Assembly: GCF_900302495.1 (NCBI RefSeq)
Contig: NZ_OMKW01000001.1
Location: forward strand, 868,001 to 932,000
Length of the DNA stretch: 64,000 nt
DNA from: Pontivivens insulae
GTDB lineage: Bacteria > Pseudomonadota > Alphaproteobacteria > Rhodobacterales > Rhodobacteraceae
Direction: 5' to 3'
Positions 37,273-45,406 of this stretch are shown here, in pieces. The notes beneath the pieces are model-generated. The model was not told the DNA's origin. It saw nothing but the letters and a program-made list of their open reading frames with translations, and made no database searches. The position numbers and the translations under genes were made by a program. Within the stretch, counting starts at the first letter, position 1; every line of letters starts with the position of its first letter.

Positions 37273-38301
37273 CTAGAGTGCCGCCAAAAATTGCTGACGA
37301 TCCTGCTGGCTTGTCGACCAATTTGTGACAAGGCGGCAGGTCACCCGTTCCTCATCCGGTCCTTCAAGGGACCCGTGCAGGTAGTAGGCGGCACCGGCGT
37401 CTTGCAGGCGACGATGCTGGGCGCGGGTGGGGCGGGCGAAGATCTGGTTTCCGTCTACGGGATGGGCGATCTCCACCCCGGCATCGCGCAGGCCATTGGC
37501 CAGATCCGTCGCCGCCGCATTGGCGGCATGCGCCATTTCCAGCCACAGATCGTCAGTCAGGTAGGCATCCATCTGTGCCGCGAGGAACCGATGCTTTGAA
37601 AACAATTGCGCGGCCCGCTTGCGGCGCAATTCCAGTTCCCATTGGGCATCGGGATCGAAGATCACGACCGCTTCGACACCCATCAGACCGTTCTTTGTTC
37701 CGCCAAAGGCGAGTGTGTCGACGGGCGCGGCCATCTCTGCCGCTGTGGCGCCGGTCGCAGCGCAGGCGTTCGCGAACCGGGCGCCATCAAGGTGAAGCTT
37801 CAAGCCCGCCGCATGTGCGACTTTCGCGAGGGCCTGAAGCTCTGCCGGGGTGGAAGCCGCCCCCAGCTCTGACAGGTTTGACACGCAAAGGGCGGCAGGT
37901 TGATGGGAATGCACGATCCCAGCGGTGCTGCCCGCAATGGCGTCGGCCAGCGTCTTGGGCGTGATCTTGGCGTGATCGCCTTTCAAAAGGGTTAACTTGC
38001 CGCCGCCGATCATGGCTTCGGGGGCGCCGCACTCATCTTCCTCGATATGCGCGAGCTCGTGGCAGAAGATACGGCCCCAGGGTGGGCAGATTGTTGACAG
38101 GGCGAGAGCGTTGGCAGCAGTGCCAATCCCGACCAGCACGACCGCTGCATGCGGAGCGTTGAACAGATCGCGAATTTTGTCATTCACATCAATGCTGTAC
38201 GGATCGTTGCCATAGGGCATCGCGTAGCCGTCATTGGCCCTGACGATGGCTTCGATCACCTTTGGATGGGCGGGCCCGGAATTGTCGGAGGCGAAGTTCA
38301 T
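37273..38301 (-). CDS. Low-specificity L-threonine aldolase-like PLP enzyme
   Basis: 342 residues. Opening FASDNSGPAHPKVIEAIVRANDGYAMPYGNDPYS, HLDGARFANA (cofactor Asp), and the PLP-lysine motif LAFGGTKNGLMGVEAVV define the threonine aldolase (LtaE-like) branch of aspartate aminotransferase-fold enzymes, which split threonine or allo-threonine to glycine and acetaldehyde. It overlaps ycgN by 4 nt and is downstream of it. Confidence 0.9.
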   Translation of the reverse strand: MNFASDNSGPAHPKVIEAIVRANDGYAMPYGNDPYSIDVNDKIRDLFNAPHAAVVLVGIGTAANALALSTICPPWGRIFCHELAHIEEDECGAPEAMIGGGKLTLLKGDHAKITPKTLADAIAGSTAGIVHSHQPAALCVSNLSELGAASTPAELQALAKVAHAAGLKLHLDGARFANACAATGATAAEMAAPVDTLAFGGTKNGLMGVEAVVIFDPDAQWELELRRKRAAQLFSKHRFLAAQMDAYLTDDLWLEMAHAANAAATDLANGLRDAGVEIAHPVDGNQIFARPTRAQHRRLQDAGAAYYLHGSLEGPDEERVTCRLVTNWSTSQQDRQQFLAAL

Positions 38302-38744
38302 GACAGGTCCTCGATGATGTAATCTTCGAAGTCTTCCTCATCGACTTCGTATTCTGCAACGGTGCGGCGCGGGATGGATTTCCCTGCTTTTACAGGGCTT
38401 TGCGGGTCTCCGGTCAGCAGGGGATGCCAATCGGGGAGGGGTTTGCCATCGGCGCGCAGGCGATAGGCGCAGGTGGCGGGCATCCAGTCCTTGATCTCCT
38501 CCACATTCTCCGCGTCAATGACCACGCAGCCGGGCACCAGCGTTTTGCGCAACGGATAGTTCCCGCAGCGGCAGGTGCCTGCGTCCAAAAGCCTGCAGGT
38601 GATTGAGGTATAAGCGACTTCCCCGGTGTCTTCATCTTCCAGCTTCAGCAAACAGCACTTGGCACAGCCGTCGCACAGCGCCTCCCACTCCTCTCGGTTG
38701 AGGGTGTCGAGGGGGCGGGTCCAGAAGGCGGGGCGCTTGGTCAT
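38298..38744 (-). CDS. YcgN family cysteine-cluster protein (UPF0260)
   Basis: 148 residues. EWEALCDGCAKCCLLKLEDEDTGEVAYTSITCRLLDAGTCRCGNYPLR has the cysteine cluster of the YcgN/YkgJ family (CxxCxxCC plus CxCxxY), suggesting a bound metal or Fe-S centre. Function unknown. Start is divergent from the GNAT gene across a 124-bp gap that contains the phased GTGCAC array, so both genes may share control. Confidence 0.9.
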   Translation of the reverse strand: MTKRPAFWTRPLDTLNREEWEALCDGCAKCCLLKLEDEDTGEVAYTSITCRLLDAGTCRCGNYPLRKTLVPGCVVIDAENVEEIKDWMPATCAYRLRADGKPLPDWHPLLTGDPQSPVKAGKSIPRRTVAEYEVDEEDFEDYIIEDLS

Positions 38745-38806
38745 GGGACCGTCTTACGCCCGTCGATGTGTCGGCACAACTTCACCTTTGATCTGTCAAA
38801 AGTGGT

Positions 38807-38845
38807 GTGCACAACCTGTGCACAGGGCGTGCACAACCCGTGCAC
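38807..38845. promoter_or_regulatory. Array of four GTGCAC palindromes phased at 11 bp
   Basis: GTGCAC occurs at 38807, 38818, 38829 and 38840, exactly 11 bp apart each time, with spacers AACCT, AGGGC and AACCC. It is also a 22-bp near-tandem duplication. It lies between the divergent ycgN (start 38744) and GNAT (start 38869) genes. Spacing by one DNA turn puts all sites on one face, as expected for cooperative binding of a regulator. Confidence 0.6.
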
Positions 38846-38868
38846 CGATGTGACATACGGAAGTCGAC

Positions 38869-39540
38869 ATGAAACTGGGTGAGATCGTCGAGAATTGGCA
38901 GGGTGCGCGCGTGCCGGAGCGCAAGGTGCTGACCGGACGCTACGCTCGGGTGGAGCCCCTGGAGGCGCGGCACTTCGACGATCTGTGGGCGGCCTATGCG
39001 GTCGATAGGGAGGGCGCAGTCTGGCGCTACCTGATGGGCGGGCCGTTCGAGGATAAGGCCGCGTTCCGGGACTACATGGCGGACAAGCCTGCGAGCAGCG
39101 ATCCGCTGTTCTTCGCCTTTGTCGATGTGGAGAGTGGGAGGGCCATGGGCTTTGGCAGCTATCTGCGCATCAACCCGGAGGCGGGTTCGATCGAGGTCGG
39201 CCACCTGACTTACTCGCCCGCGATGCAGCGGACCCGCATGGCGACGGAGGCGATGTACCTGATGATGCGCGAGGCGTTTGAGTTGGGCTATCGCCGCTAT
39301 GAATGGAAGTGCAACGCGCTGAACACGCCGTCACGACGGGCGGCGGAGCGGCTGGGGTTCACCTTCGAGGGCGTGCACCGACAGGCGTTGGTGACCAAGG
39401 GGCGGAACCGGGACACGGCGTGGTTCTCCGTGCTCGATGGGGAGTGGGAGGATTTGCGGGGGCGGTTCGAGCGGTGGCTGGAGCCGGGGAATTTTGATGA
39501 GAACGGTGTGCAGCGGAACCACTTCGCAATTTCGTGCTGA
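38869..39540 (+). CDS. GNAT family N-acetyltransferase (RimJ/RimL-like)
   Basis: 223 residues. GRYARVEPLEARHFDDLWAAY, VGHLTYSPAMQRTRMATEAMYLMMREAFELGYRRYEWKCNALNTPSRRAAERLGFTFEG is the acetyl-CoA-binding pattern of RimJ/RimL-type GNAT enzymes (the usual Q/RxxGxG/A loop reads QRTRMA). These acetylate protein N-termini, amino acids or antibiotics; the acceptor is unknown. Last ordinary-GC gene before the AT-rich Shedu-like gene. Confidence 0.88.
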   Translation: MKLGEIVENWQGARVPERKVLTGRYARVEPLEARHFDDLWAAYAVDREGAVWRYLMGGPFEDKAAFRDYMADKPASSDPLFFAFVDVESGRAMGFGSYLRINPEAGSIEVGHLTYSPAMQRTRMATEAMYLMMREAFELGYRRYEWKCNALNTPSRRAAERLGFTFEGVHRQALVTKGRNRDTAWFSVLDGEWEDLRGRFERWLEPGNFDENGVQRNHFAISC

Positions 39541-39610
39541 CACCACCTGCGTCAAAAAACTCGACCTTATTCCAAATTATTTAAACTAGGTTCGTAAATA
39601 GTAAGATACA

Positions 39611-40411
39611 TCAATTATGTATTCGTACTTTTTGGGCTGCCAGAATCCAAGCATCGACGTATTCTCCGTTGCACTCTACAAGGTGTTGAGGCGATTTTGA
39701 GCCTTCTTCCAGCCTCTTTTGTACTGCACTACTGACTCTTAATTTGGATGGATCTATAGCAGAAAAAATAGATCCATCATGAACTGTGTCACCAAATATA
39801 TCGAGAAACTCGTTTTTGCGTACGGCTATATTAAGGGGATAGTTTAGCGGAATTCCTTCTATGAGGCTGTCAAATGATATAATTTTAATATTTTCGCTTT
39901 GGTAAGATTTAATTAATTGCTTTCTCTGGTCATTATTCTCTATTTCTGATCTGCGCCCATGAACTAAAATAAATTTAAAATCAGTTGGGTGATTTGCCAT
40001 CTGACGCGGTACTCGGATATCACTAATGGAGGATAAAAAGCCAGCTGCGTTACCACTATCACTTAGCCATGATTGCCATGTTTTTATTTGATGAATCGCT
40101 TTTTGAAAATCTGAATGTAATTCATTGCTTTTGTCTCGGAAGAATTTTGATTGTGGCTTCTCGATTTCTATAAAAACAGCGCTCCAATCAATACTACTTT
40201 TCGTCAAAAAGAAAAAATCTGACTTGTAGTCAGATCCAAATGAAAGCTTCCTAAGTACAATTCTAAAGTGAACCCCATGATTAAGAACAAAATTGCGAGG
40301 TATCAGCCCTGTATGTCTCTCCATAAAATCCTGATATACTTGTTCTCTTTGATTTGAGTCGATCAAATTGGTGAATTCAGACCTAATTTTTTCGTTTTCA
40401 TACGATTGCAT
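39611..40411 (-). CDS. Shedu-like (DUF4263/SduA) anti-phage nuclease candidate
   Basis: 266 residues in strikingly AT-rich DNA: 39841-39960 has 39 G/C in 120 bases, while neighbours are far richer. The core YQDFMERHTGLIPRNFVLNHG, FGSDYKSDFFFLT, SAVFIEIEKPQSKFF and FQKAIHQIKTWQSWL follows the DUF4263 nuclease order: acidic Asp65, then Glu82 in the IEIEKP strand, then a helix with Gln108. The place of the usual ExK lysine is Glu84, with Lys85 next, so catalysis may use a variant site. Known Shedu systems are single-gene phage defence. Weak ribosome site before ATG 40411; TTGACA at 40508-40503 on the minus strand is a possible promoter. Looks recently acquired. Confidence 0.7.
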   Translation of the reverse strand: MQSYENEKIRSEFTNLIDSNQREQVYQDFMERHTGLIPRNFVLNHGVHFRIVLRKLSFGSDYKSDFFFLTKSSIDWSAVFIEIEKPQSKFFRDKSNELHSDFQKAIHQIKTWQSWLSDSGNAAGFLSSISDIRVPRQMANHPTDFKFILVHGRRSEIENNDQRKQLIKSYQSENIKIISFDSLIEGIPLNYPLNIAVRKNEFLDIFGDTVHDGSIFSAIDPSKLRVSSAVQKRLEEGSKSPQHLVECNGEYVDAWILAAQKVRIHN

Positions 40412-40508
40412 GGCGGGATCAATTTTGGCTAGATTTTCAAAAGGCGGTGCATTAGAGCGGATTGCTGTTTACACTGGAAGTATTGTGCGGCGTTCGAAGT
40501 TCTAATGT

Positions 40509-40529
40509 CAAACCTAAGCCTTAGTTTTG
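40509..40529. promoter_or_regulatory. 21-bp inverted repeat upstream of the Shedu-like gene
   Basis: CAAACCTAAG, one base, CTTAGTTTTG: 10-bp arms with one mismatch. It lies 98 bp upstream of the Shedu-like start and directly beside a minus-strand TTGACA. It may be an operator, or a weak transcript end for the nadQ-like gene that would otherwise read into the Shedu-like gene. Confidence 0.4.
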
Positions 40530-40597
40530 GAATTTGTAGATGAGTTTCTATTGTTCGCTGGAGGTTGCATGAAGCTTGACCAGTGCCAGTGTAGCGG

Positions 40598-41500
40598 TCA
40601 ACTCGCCCTCGCGCCCCCGAACCTCACCGGGCTAACCCTCCGCTCCCATTGCGCTTCTGCGGCGAAGCGGTACTCGGCTGCGGGTCTGCCGCCTCTGCGG
40701 GCGGTTTGTGCGCCTGTTGGTTCGATTAGGCCGGATTGGGTGATCATCCGCCTAAAATTTTGTTTGTGGAGGGGTTGGCCGGAGACGGCTTCGGCGGCGG
40801 TTTGGAGGTCGAAGAGGGTGAAGGTCTCTGGCATCAGCTCGAACAGCACGGGGCGGTATTTCAGTTTCGCGCGCAGGCGGCCGATGCCGGTCGCCAAAAT
40901 ACGGCGGTCGTCGCGTGGCATGGCGCGGCCCAGTGGGCGCGGCGGGGGGAGGGCGCGGTCGCGGGCGGCTTCCTCGACCAATCCGGCCTCGTAGAGCAGT
41001 TCGTAGCGCTCCAGCACCAGCTCATCGCGCCACGGCTGGCCGCTCAGCCCGAAGGAGAGGTTGAGGCGTTCGCGCCTTTGGGGTGTCGTGGCCCAACTCT
41101 CCAGCGCGGGGGCGAGGGTTTCGGTGAGGATCGGGGCGGGGCCGGCGCGGCGATCCTCCCATGGGAAGAACTGGGTCCAGGGGCGCCAGTCCTGCCCCTC
41201 CAGCCGCTCCCGCCCCGGCACGATGGCGAGATAGCCGATGGAGACGCGGTGCGCGGGATCGCTGCGCTGGGGCCGGTCGCCAAAGGTGTAGAGCTGCTCG
41301 ACATGGGCCAGCGTGTGGCCGGTATCCGTCTCCACCCAATCGCGCAGGGAGAGTTCGAGGGTGCCGTGGCGGTCTGGGTCGAAGGGGCGGGTCGGCAGTT
41401 CGGGGCCGGGCAGGGTGAGGACGACGGGCTCGGCGCGGCCATCGCTCTCGATCACGCCGACGAGCACGGCGGACAGGCCGACCTCGATCGGGCGGCTCAC
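40598..41500 (-). CDS. nadQ: NadQ-like NUDIX/winged-helix NAD regulator
   Basis: 300 residues from GTG 41500, which overlaps the HD gene stop by 4 nt. N-terminal Nudix-like domain (IEVGLSAVLVGVIESDGRAEPVVLTLPG ... LELSLRDWVETDTGHTLAHVEQLYTFGD ... RVSIGYLAIVPG) lacks the intact Nudix box, as in regulators. C-terminal winged helix KYRPVLFELMPETFTLFDLQTAAEAVSGQPLHKQNFRRMI is the NrtR/NadQ DNA-binding part. The family represses NAD synthesis genes in alphaproteobacteria. No nad genes are adjacent. Confidence 0.75.
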   Translation of the reverse strand: MSRPIEVGLSAVLVGVIESDGRAEPVVLTLPGPELPTRPFDPDRHGTLELSLRDWVETDTGHTLAHVEQLYTFGDRPQRSDPAHRVSIGYLAIVPGRERLEGQDWRPWTQFFPWEDRRAGPAPILTETLAPALESWATTPQRRERLNLSFGLSGQPWRDELVLERYELLYEAGLVEEAARDRALPPPRPLGRAMPRDDRRILATGIGRLRAKLKYRPVLFELMPETFTLFDLQTAAEAVSGQPLHKQNFRRMITQSGLIEPTGAQTARRGGRPAAEYRFAAEAQWERRVSPVRFGGARAS

Positions 41501-42084
41501 AGCGCGCTCATGTGTTGTTCGAACCGGGTGAGGAAGGCGGCCTTCACCTGCATGGGCGGGCGCAGGTCGATGCGCAGCTTGGCGGCGGGGGCGTGGCGGG
41601 GGGCGCCGAAGAACTTGTTGGCCTCCTCCGTGGTGAAGCCCGCGATGAAGACGGCCTCGGCCCACGCGGAGATCTTGTCGGCGCGCTTGATCTGTTTCTT
41701 GATCGTGGCGGGCAGGGCCGCGGGCAGGCCGAAGCGGAGGTGGATGGCTTCGGTCAGGCGCACATCCATTGCCTTGTAGCCCGGCCCGACCGCGGCCTTT
41801 ACGGGGGAGATCATGTCCCCGATCACGTATTCGGGCGCGTCGTGGAGGAGGGCGGCGAGCCGCCATTTGACGGGGGCCTTGGGGTAGAGTTCGATGAAGA
41901 GGTCATCGACCAGCAGCGAATGCTCCGCCACCGAATAGGGCCAGTCGCCCTGCGTCTGCCCGTTCCAGCGCGCCACGAAGGAGAGGCCATGGGCGATGTC
42001 CTCGATCTCCACATCCAGCGGAGAGGGATCGAGCAGATCGAGCCTGCGGCCCGAAAGCATCCGTTGCCATGCGCGTTGGGTCAT
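41497..42084 (-). CDS. HD-domain hydrolase (YfbR-like phosphohydrolase)
   Basis: 195 residues. IAHGLSFVARWNGQTQGDWPYSVAEHSLLV carries the first metal ligands and LAALLHDAPEYVIGDMISPVKAAV the HD motif; KRADKISAWAEAVFIAGFT provides the last Asp. Related proteins are 5'-nucleotidases or other phosphohydrolases. The overlapping start of the nadQ-like gene points to a shared transcript and perhaps a nucleotide/NAD theme. Confidence 0.85.
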   Translation of the reverse strand: MTQRAWQRMLSGRRLDLLDPSPLDVEIEDIAHGLSFVARWNGQTQGDWPYSVAEHSLLVDDLFIELYPKAPVKWRLAALLHDAPEYVIGDMISPVKAAVGPGYKAMDVRLTEAIHLRFGLPAALPATIKKQIKRADKISAWAEAVFIAGFTTEEANKFFGAPRHAPAAKLRIDLRPPMQVKAAFLTRFEQHMSAL

Positions 42085-42163
42085 TTGGGTCTCGGTCCGG
42101 TTGGGATGTCACGTTGGCCCAGACATAAGGAGTACGGGCCGGTGCGGGCAAGCAGGGACGAAC

Positions 42164-42988
42164 CTAGAACACCCCGATATTGGCGTTCTTGTCGAAGCCG
42201 GGCGCATTGCGGTTGTCGCCGACGATCTCAATCAATCCGGTGAACAATTCTGACTTTAGGCGAGCAAAGACATCCGGGCGCATTCCGAAGTTTGAATTGT
42301 CTGGTTCCAATGTCCAAAAGGGAAGCGAGGCGAGGTGGTCTCGCAGAACCTCGTTGTTGGTGAGCTGCCAGGCAACTTCTAGTCGCCCGAAGGCACATCC
42401 TGCCGAAAATGGCTTGGTCAAGCGGCCAAGCGATTTTCCTCCAAGGCTATCCCAAAAATCAAAGGTGCGTCTCGGCTTCCAATAGAACCGTCTTTCGGGC
42501 AGAGGCTCACCTGTCTCAGTGATCGTAATTGTCATCGGGAAGAAGTAGCTCAGCCCAGGGTCAAGCTCTTTGATCACATTCCTCGCCCGCTCTGTCACGA
42601 TCAGGCCGTTTACCGCAGTCCAAATGTCCGGCACCCAATGTGCCCGAGCGCCGTTGACGGAGAAGTCTTGCAGATAGGGTCCGATATCCTTCGGCTCGAA
42701 ATCATACAGGTAAGCATCCCACAGGGGCTGAGGTTCGGGCATTTCGATACGTTTCCGGAAGGGGCTGTCCATGCCCCAGCCTGGTTTCATCCAATCCACC
42801 CAGTCGGACTTCACGGACCCGTAGTCCCGATGTGGCGCAACTTGGTTTGTTGAAACGGTAAACGCAAAGAACTTGGCATTCTTGTGGATCACATCTGCGG
42901 TTGGGATCTCGCGGTAATACTCCACCTTCGTACCATCAATACCGCCGATCTTAATCGGTTCATCCGTTGGGGTGTACTTGGCAGTCAT
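42164..42988 (-). CDS. Imm11/DUF1629-like hypothetical protein (orphan immunity candidate)
   Basis: 274 residues from ATG 42988 (a GTG at 43018 would add ten). No signal or membrane segment. The C-terminal half contains GLIVTERARNVIKELDPGLSYFFPMTITITETGEPLPERRFYWKPRRTFDFWDSLGG, a pattern like the Imm11 (DUF1629) immunity fold, which guards polymorphic toxins. No toxin gene is next to it. The coding GC looks lower than neighbours. The assignment rests on pattern memory only; it may be another DUF. Confidence 0.45.
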   Translation of the reverse strand: MTAKYTPTDEPIKIGGIDGTKVEYYREIPTADVIHKNAKFFAFTVSTNQVAPHRDYGSVKSDWVDWMKPGWGMDSPFRKRIEMPEPQPLWDAYLYDFEPKDIGPYLQDFSVNGARAHWVPDIWTAVNGLIVTERARNVIKELDPGLSYFFPMTITITETGEPLPERRFYWKPRRTFDFWDSLGGKSLGRLTKPFSAGCAFGRLEVAWQLTNNEVLRDHLASLPFWTLEPDNSNFGMRPDVFARLKSELFTGLIEIVGDNRNAPGFDKNANIGVF

Positions 42989-43034
42989 GAGGTGCTCGGT
43001 TTGTTGGACTGGGGTCACACTGGCGGGGCCTCAA

Positions 43035-43052
43035 CCTCAGATCAAGTTGAGG
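43035..43052. promoter_or_regulatory. 18-bp inverted repeat CCTCA-8-TGAGG, SoxR/MerR-type geometry
   Basis: CCTCAGATCAAGTTGAGG. The CCTCA-N8-TGAGG geometry equals that of the known SoxR box. An outer pair CCTCAAC/GTTGAGG (43029-43052) overlaps it. It sits between the Imm11-like gene start (42988) and ahcY (43177), so it could act on either. Confidence 0.4.
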
Positions 43053-43176
43053 GTTCAATGCGGGTCGTTCGGTTGCGCGGATACGTTGTCGTCTGCGGTC
43101 TGATAGCACACCACATTGCCCCGGCCCTCACACAGTGCTATGCGCGCGGCAAGTTGTGATAGAGGAGCGTGGCGCT

Positions 43177-44577
43177 ATGGCCAAGGATTACGTCGTTAAG
43201 GATATCGAGCTTGCAGCCTTTGGCCGCAAGGAGCTGGACATTGCCGAGACCGAGATGCCGGGGCTTATGGCCTGCCGGGCGGAGTTTGGTGAGGCTAAGC
43301 CGCTGAAAGGCGCGCGCATTGTCGGCTCCCTGCATATGACGATCCAGACGGCGGTTCTGATCGAGACGCTGGTGGAGCTGGGCGCTGATGTACGCTGGGC
43401 ATCCTGCAACATCTTCTCCACGCAGGATCACGCGGCGGCGGCGATTGCGGCGGGTGGCACCCCGGTCTTCGCGATCAAGGGCCAGTCGCTGGAAGAGCAC
43501 TGGGATTACCTCGACAAGTCTTTCCTGTTCCCCGAGGACGAGAACGGCGTTGGCGCGAACATGATCCTCGACGATGGCGGCGATGCGACACTCTACGTCC
43601 TGCTGGGCGCGCGCGCTGAGGCGGGTGAGGATCTGGGTGTTCCGACCTCGGAAGAAGAGGAAGTGATCCACGCGCAAATCAAGAAGCGGATGGCGGCCTC
43701 CCCCGGTTGGTTCACCAAGACCCGTGAGAACATCAAGGGTGTCTCTGAGGAGACGACGACCGGTGTGCACCGCCTCTATGATCTGCACAAGAAGGGCCAG
43801 CTGCCCTTCCCGGCGATCAACGTGAACGACAGCGTCACCAAGTCGAAATTCGACAACAAGTATGGCTGTAAAGAGAGCCTCGTGGACGGTATCCGCCGCG
43901 CCACCGACACGATGATGGCCGGTAAGGTTGCTGTCGTAATGGGCTACGGCGACGTGGGCAAAGGCTCTGCCGCGTCGCTGGCCGGTGCTGGTGCACGGGT
44001 GAAGGTCACGGAGGTCGATCCGATCTGCGCGCTTCAGGCCGCGATGGACGGCTTCGAGGTGACGACGCTGGAAGATGTCGTGTCCACTGCGGACGTCTTC
44101 ATCACCACGACCGGCAACAAGGACGTGATCCGCATCGAGCATATGCGCGAGATGAAGGACATGGCGATCGTCGGCAATATTGGCCATTTCGACAACGAAA
44201 TTCAGGTGGCAAGCCTGAAGAACCACAAGTGGACCAACATCAAGGATCAGGTGGACATGATCGAGATGCCTTCGGGCTCCCGCATCATCCTGCTCTCTGA
44301 GGGTCGTCTTCTGAACCTCGGCAACGCGACGGGCCACCCTTCGTTTGTGATGTCCGCCTCCTTCACCAACCAGGTGCTCGCGCAGATCGAGCTGTGGACG
44401 AAGGGTGAAGAGTATCAGCCGGGCGTTTACATCCTGCCCAAGCACCTTGATGAGAAGGTCGCGCGCCTGCATCTCGACCGGATCGGCGTGAAGCTGTCCA
44501 AGCTGTCGGATGAGCAGGCGGCTTATATCGGCGTGAGCGCTGAGGGGCCGTTCAAGCCGGAGCACTATCGCTACTAA
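43177..44577 (+). CDS. ahcY: S-adenosylhomocysteinase
   Basis: 466 residues. Conserved [51 protein letters not shown], the NAD-binding [27 protein letters not shown] and the end [10 protein letters not shown] define AhcY. It hydrolyses S-adenosylhomocysteine to adenosine and homocysteine, relieving product inhibition of methyltransferases. GAGGAG precedes ATG 43177. Transcribed alone with its own terminator. Confidence 0.98.
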   Translation: MAKDYVVKDIELAAFGRKELDIAETEMPGLMACRAEFGEAKPLKGARIVGSLHMTIQTAVLIETLVELGADVRWASCNIFSTQDHAAAAIAAGGTPVFAIKGQSLEEHWDYLDKSFLFPEDENGVGANMILDDGGDATLYVLLGARAEAGEDLGVPTSEEEEVIHAQIKKRMAASPGWFTKTRENIKGVSEETTTGVHRLYDLHKKGQLPFPAINVNDSVTKSKFDNKYGCKESLVDGIRRATDTMMAGKVAVVMGYGDVGKGSAASLAGAGARVKVTEVDPICALQAAMDGFEVTTLEDVVSTADVFITTTGNKDVIRIEHMREMKDMAIVGNIGHFDNEIQVASLKNHKWTNIKDQVDMIEMPSGSRIILLSEGRLLNLGNATGHPSFVMSASFTNQVLAQIELWTKGEEYQPGVYILPKHLDEKVARLHLDRIGVKLSKLSDEQAAYIGVSAEGPFKPEHYRY

Positions 44578-44601
44578 CGCGCGGATCTGATCGTGAATTG
44601 G

Positions 44602-44636
44602 AAAAGCAGCATCGCGGGTGTCGTGGTGCTGCTTTT
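44602..44636. terminator. Intrinsic terminator of ahcY
   Basis: AAAAGCAGCA (44602-44611) pairs with TGCTGCTTTT (44627-44636), with T-runs on the plus side and A-run on the other, so it can work in both directions. Confidence 0.9.
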
Positions 44637-44702
44637 TTGTTTTGAAGACAGGCTTGACTGAAATAGCATGTCGCTGCTGCACCACTTGATTTGAGATATT
44701 CG

Positions 44703-45296
44703 ATGCGCGCCGACCCGACTGAGACTCTCGTTGTGCGGGCTGGCATGCGAAAATCCATCCTGTATGCGTGTGCTTTCGCGTTTTTTGGGTTCGCTCTAAT
44801 ATACATGCCATGCACTATAAAGTGTAATACAGATTTCGACCATTATTTACAAAATTCGTTGGGTCTTTTAGTTTCTGTTTTATCTGTCGCTTTTTGTTTT
44901 TTGGCAATTAGAACCCGAAGGAATCGTATCGTATTGTCAAAAAGCGGGTTGATGTTTGACCGTCTTTTGGGCGGGGAAGTTCCGTGGTGCGACGTCAAAA
45001 AGATCGGATACTGGACACCATATCGGCGCGGATGGAAGTCCACAGAAGGCATTTTTTTATGGATCCGCGGGGCCAGCGCAACATCGGTACCGCTTAAGTC
45101 TCGTCCTGCTGGTGAGACGTTACCGAATGGCGATCGTGTGATCTGGGTCCATCATTTGGAAATAGGTATGAAATTCGACCGTTTCGTCGAGATCCTGGAG
45201 GACTACGCGATGGCGCACCAACCCAGTGCTCTCGATCAAGGCGTCCCGTTTTCCGCAACCTCCTTAAAGGATGCGATCTTTACTCAAGATGAATAG
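44703..45296 (+). CDS. Hypothetical two-helix membrane protein with PH-like C-terminal part
   Basis: 197 residues from ATG 44703. Two hydrophobic segments (SILYACAFAFFGFALIYMPC and LGLLVSVLSVAFCFLAI) near the N-terminus are followed by RNRIVLSKSGLMFDRLLGGEVPWCDVKKIGYW, reminiscent of bacterial PH-like (STM3941-like) domains where a beta-barrel follows two helices. Cysteines CTIKC sit between the helices. The first 250 bases are visibly AT-rich compared with the neighbouring genes. Function unknown; possibly acquired. Confidence 0.6.
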   Translation: MRADPTETLVVRAGMRKSILYACAFAFFGFALIYMPCTIKCNTDFDHYLQNSLGLLVSVLSVAFCFLAIRTRRNRIVLSKSGLMFDRLLGGEVPWCDVKKIGYWTPYRRGWKSTEGIFLWIRGASATSVPLKSRPAGETLPNGDRVIWVHHLEIGMKFDRFVEILEDYAMAHQPSALDQGVPFSATSLKDAIFTQDE

Positions 45297-45406
45297 CGCC
45301 GCGCTTACTTATTTCTGTCCACCGCAGCATTTACTTCTAGATAAGACACCTGTCTTGTCGGGTACAAACCCTGTCCCTGACATCACCAGTGAGATTGTAG
45401 AAGGTG

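Noticed and set aside
41501-41866. Extension of the nadQ-like frame
   Set aside because: Lies opposite the coding frame within the HD hydrolase gene and is Arg/Pro-rich; the GTG at 41500 gives the proper Nudix-like start.
43019-43176. SAH riboswitch upstream of ahcY
   Set aside because: Only a single CCTCAAC/GTTGAGG stem is seen; the conserved core of the SAH riboswitch was not recognised.
43138-44811. A 557-codon minus-strand frame opposite ahcY
   Set aside because: Shadow of ahcY, a typical and complete gene on the plus strand; same codon-bias explanation.
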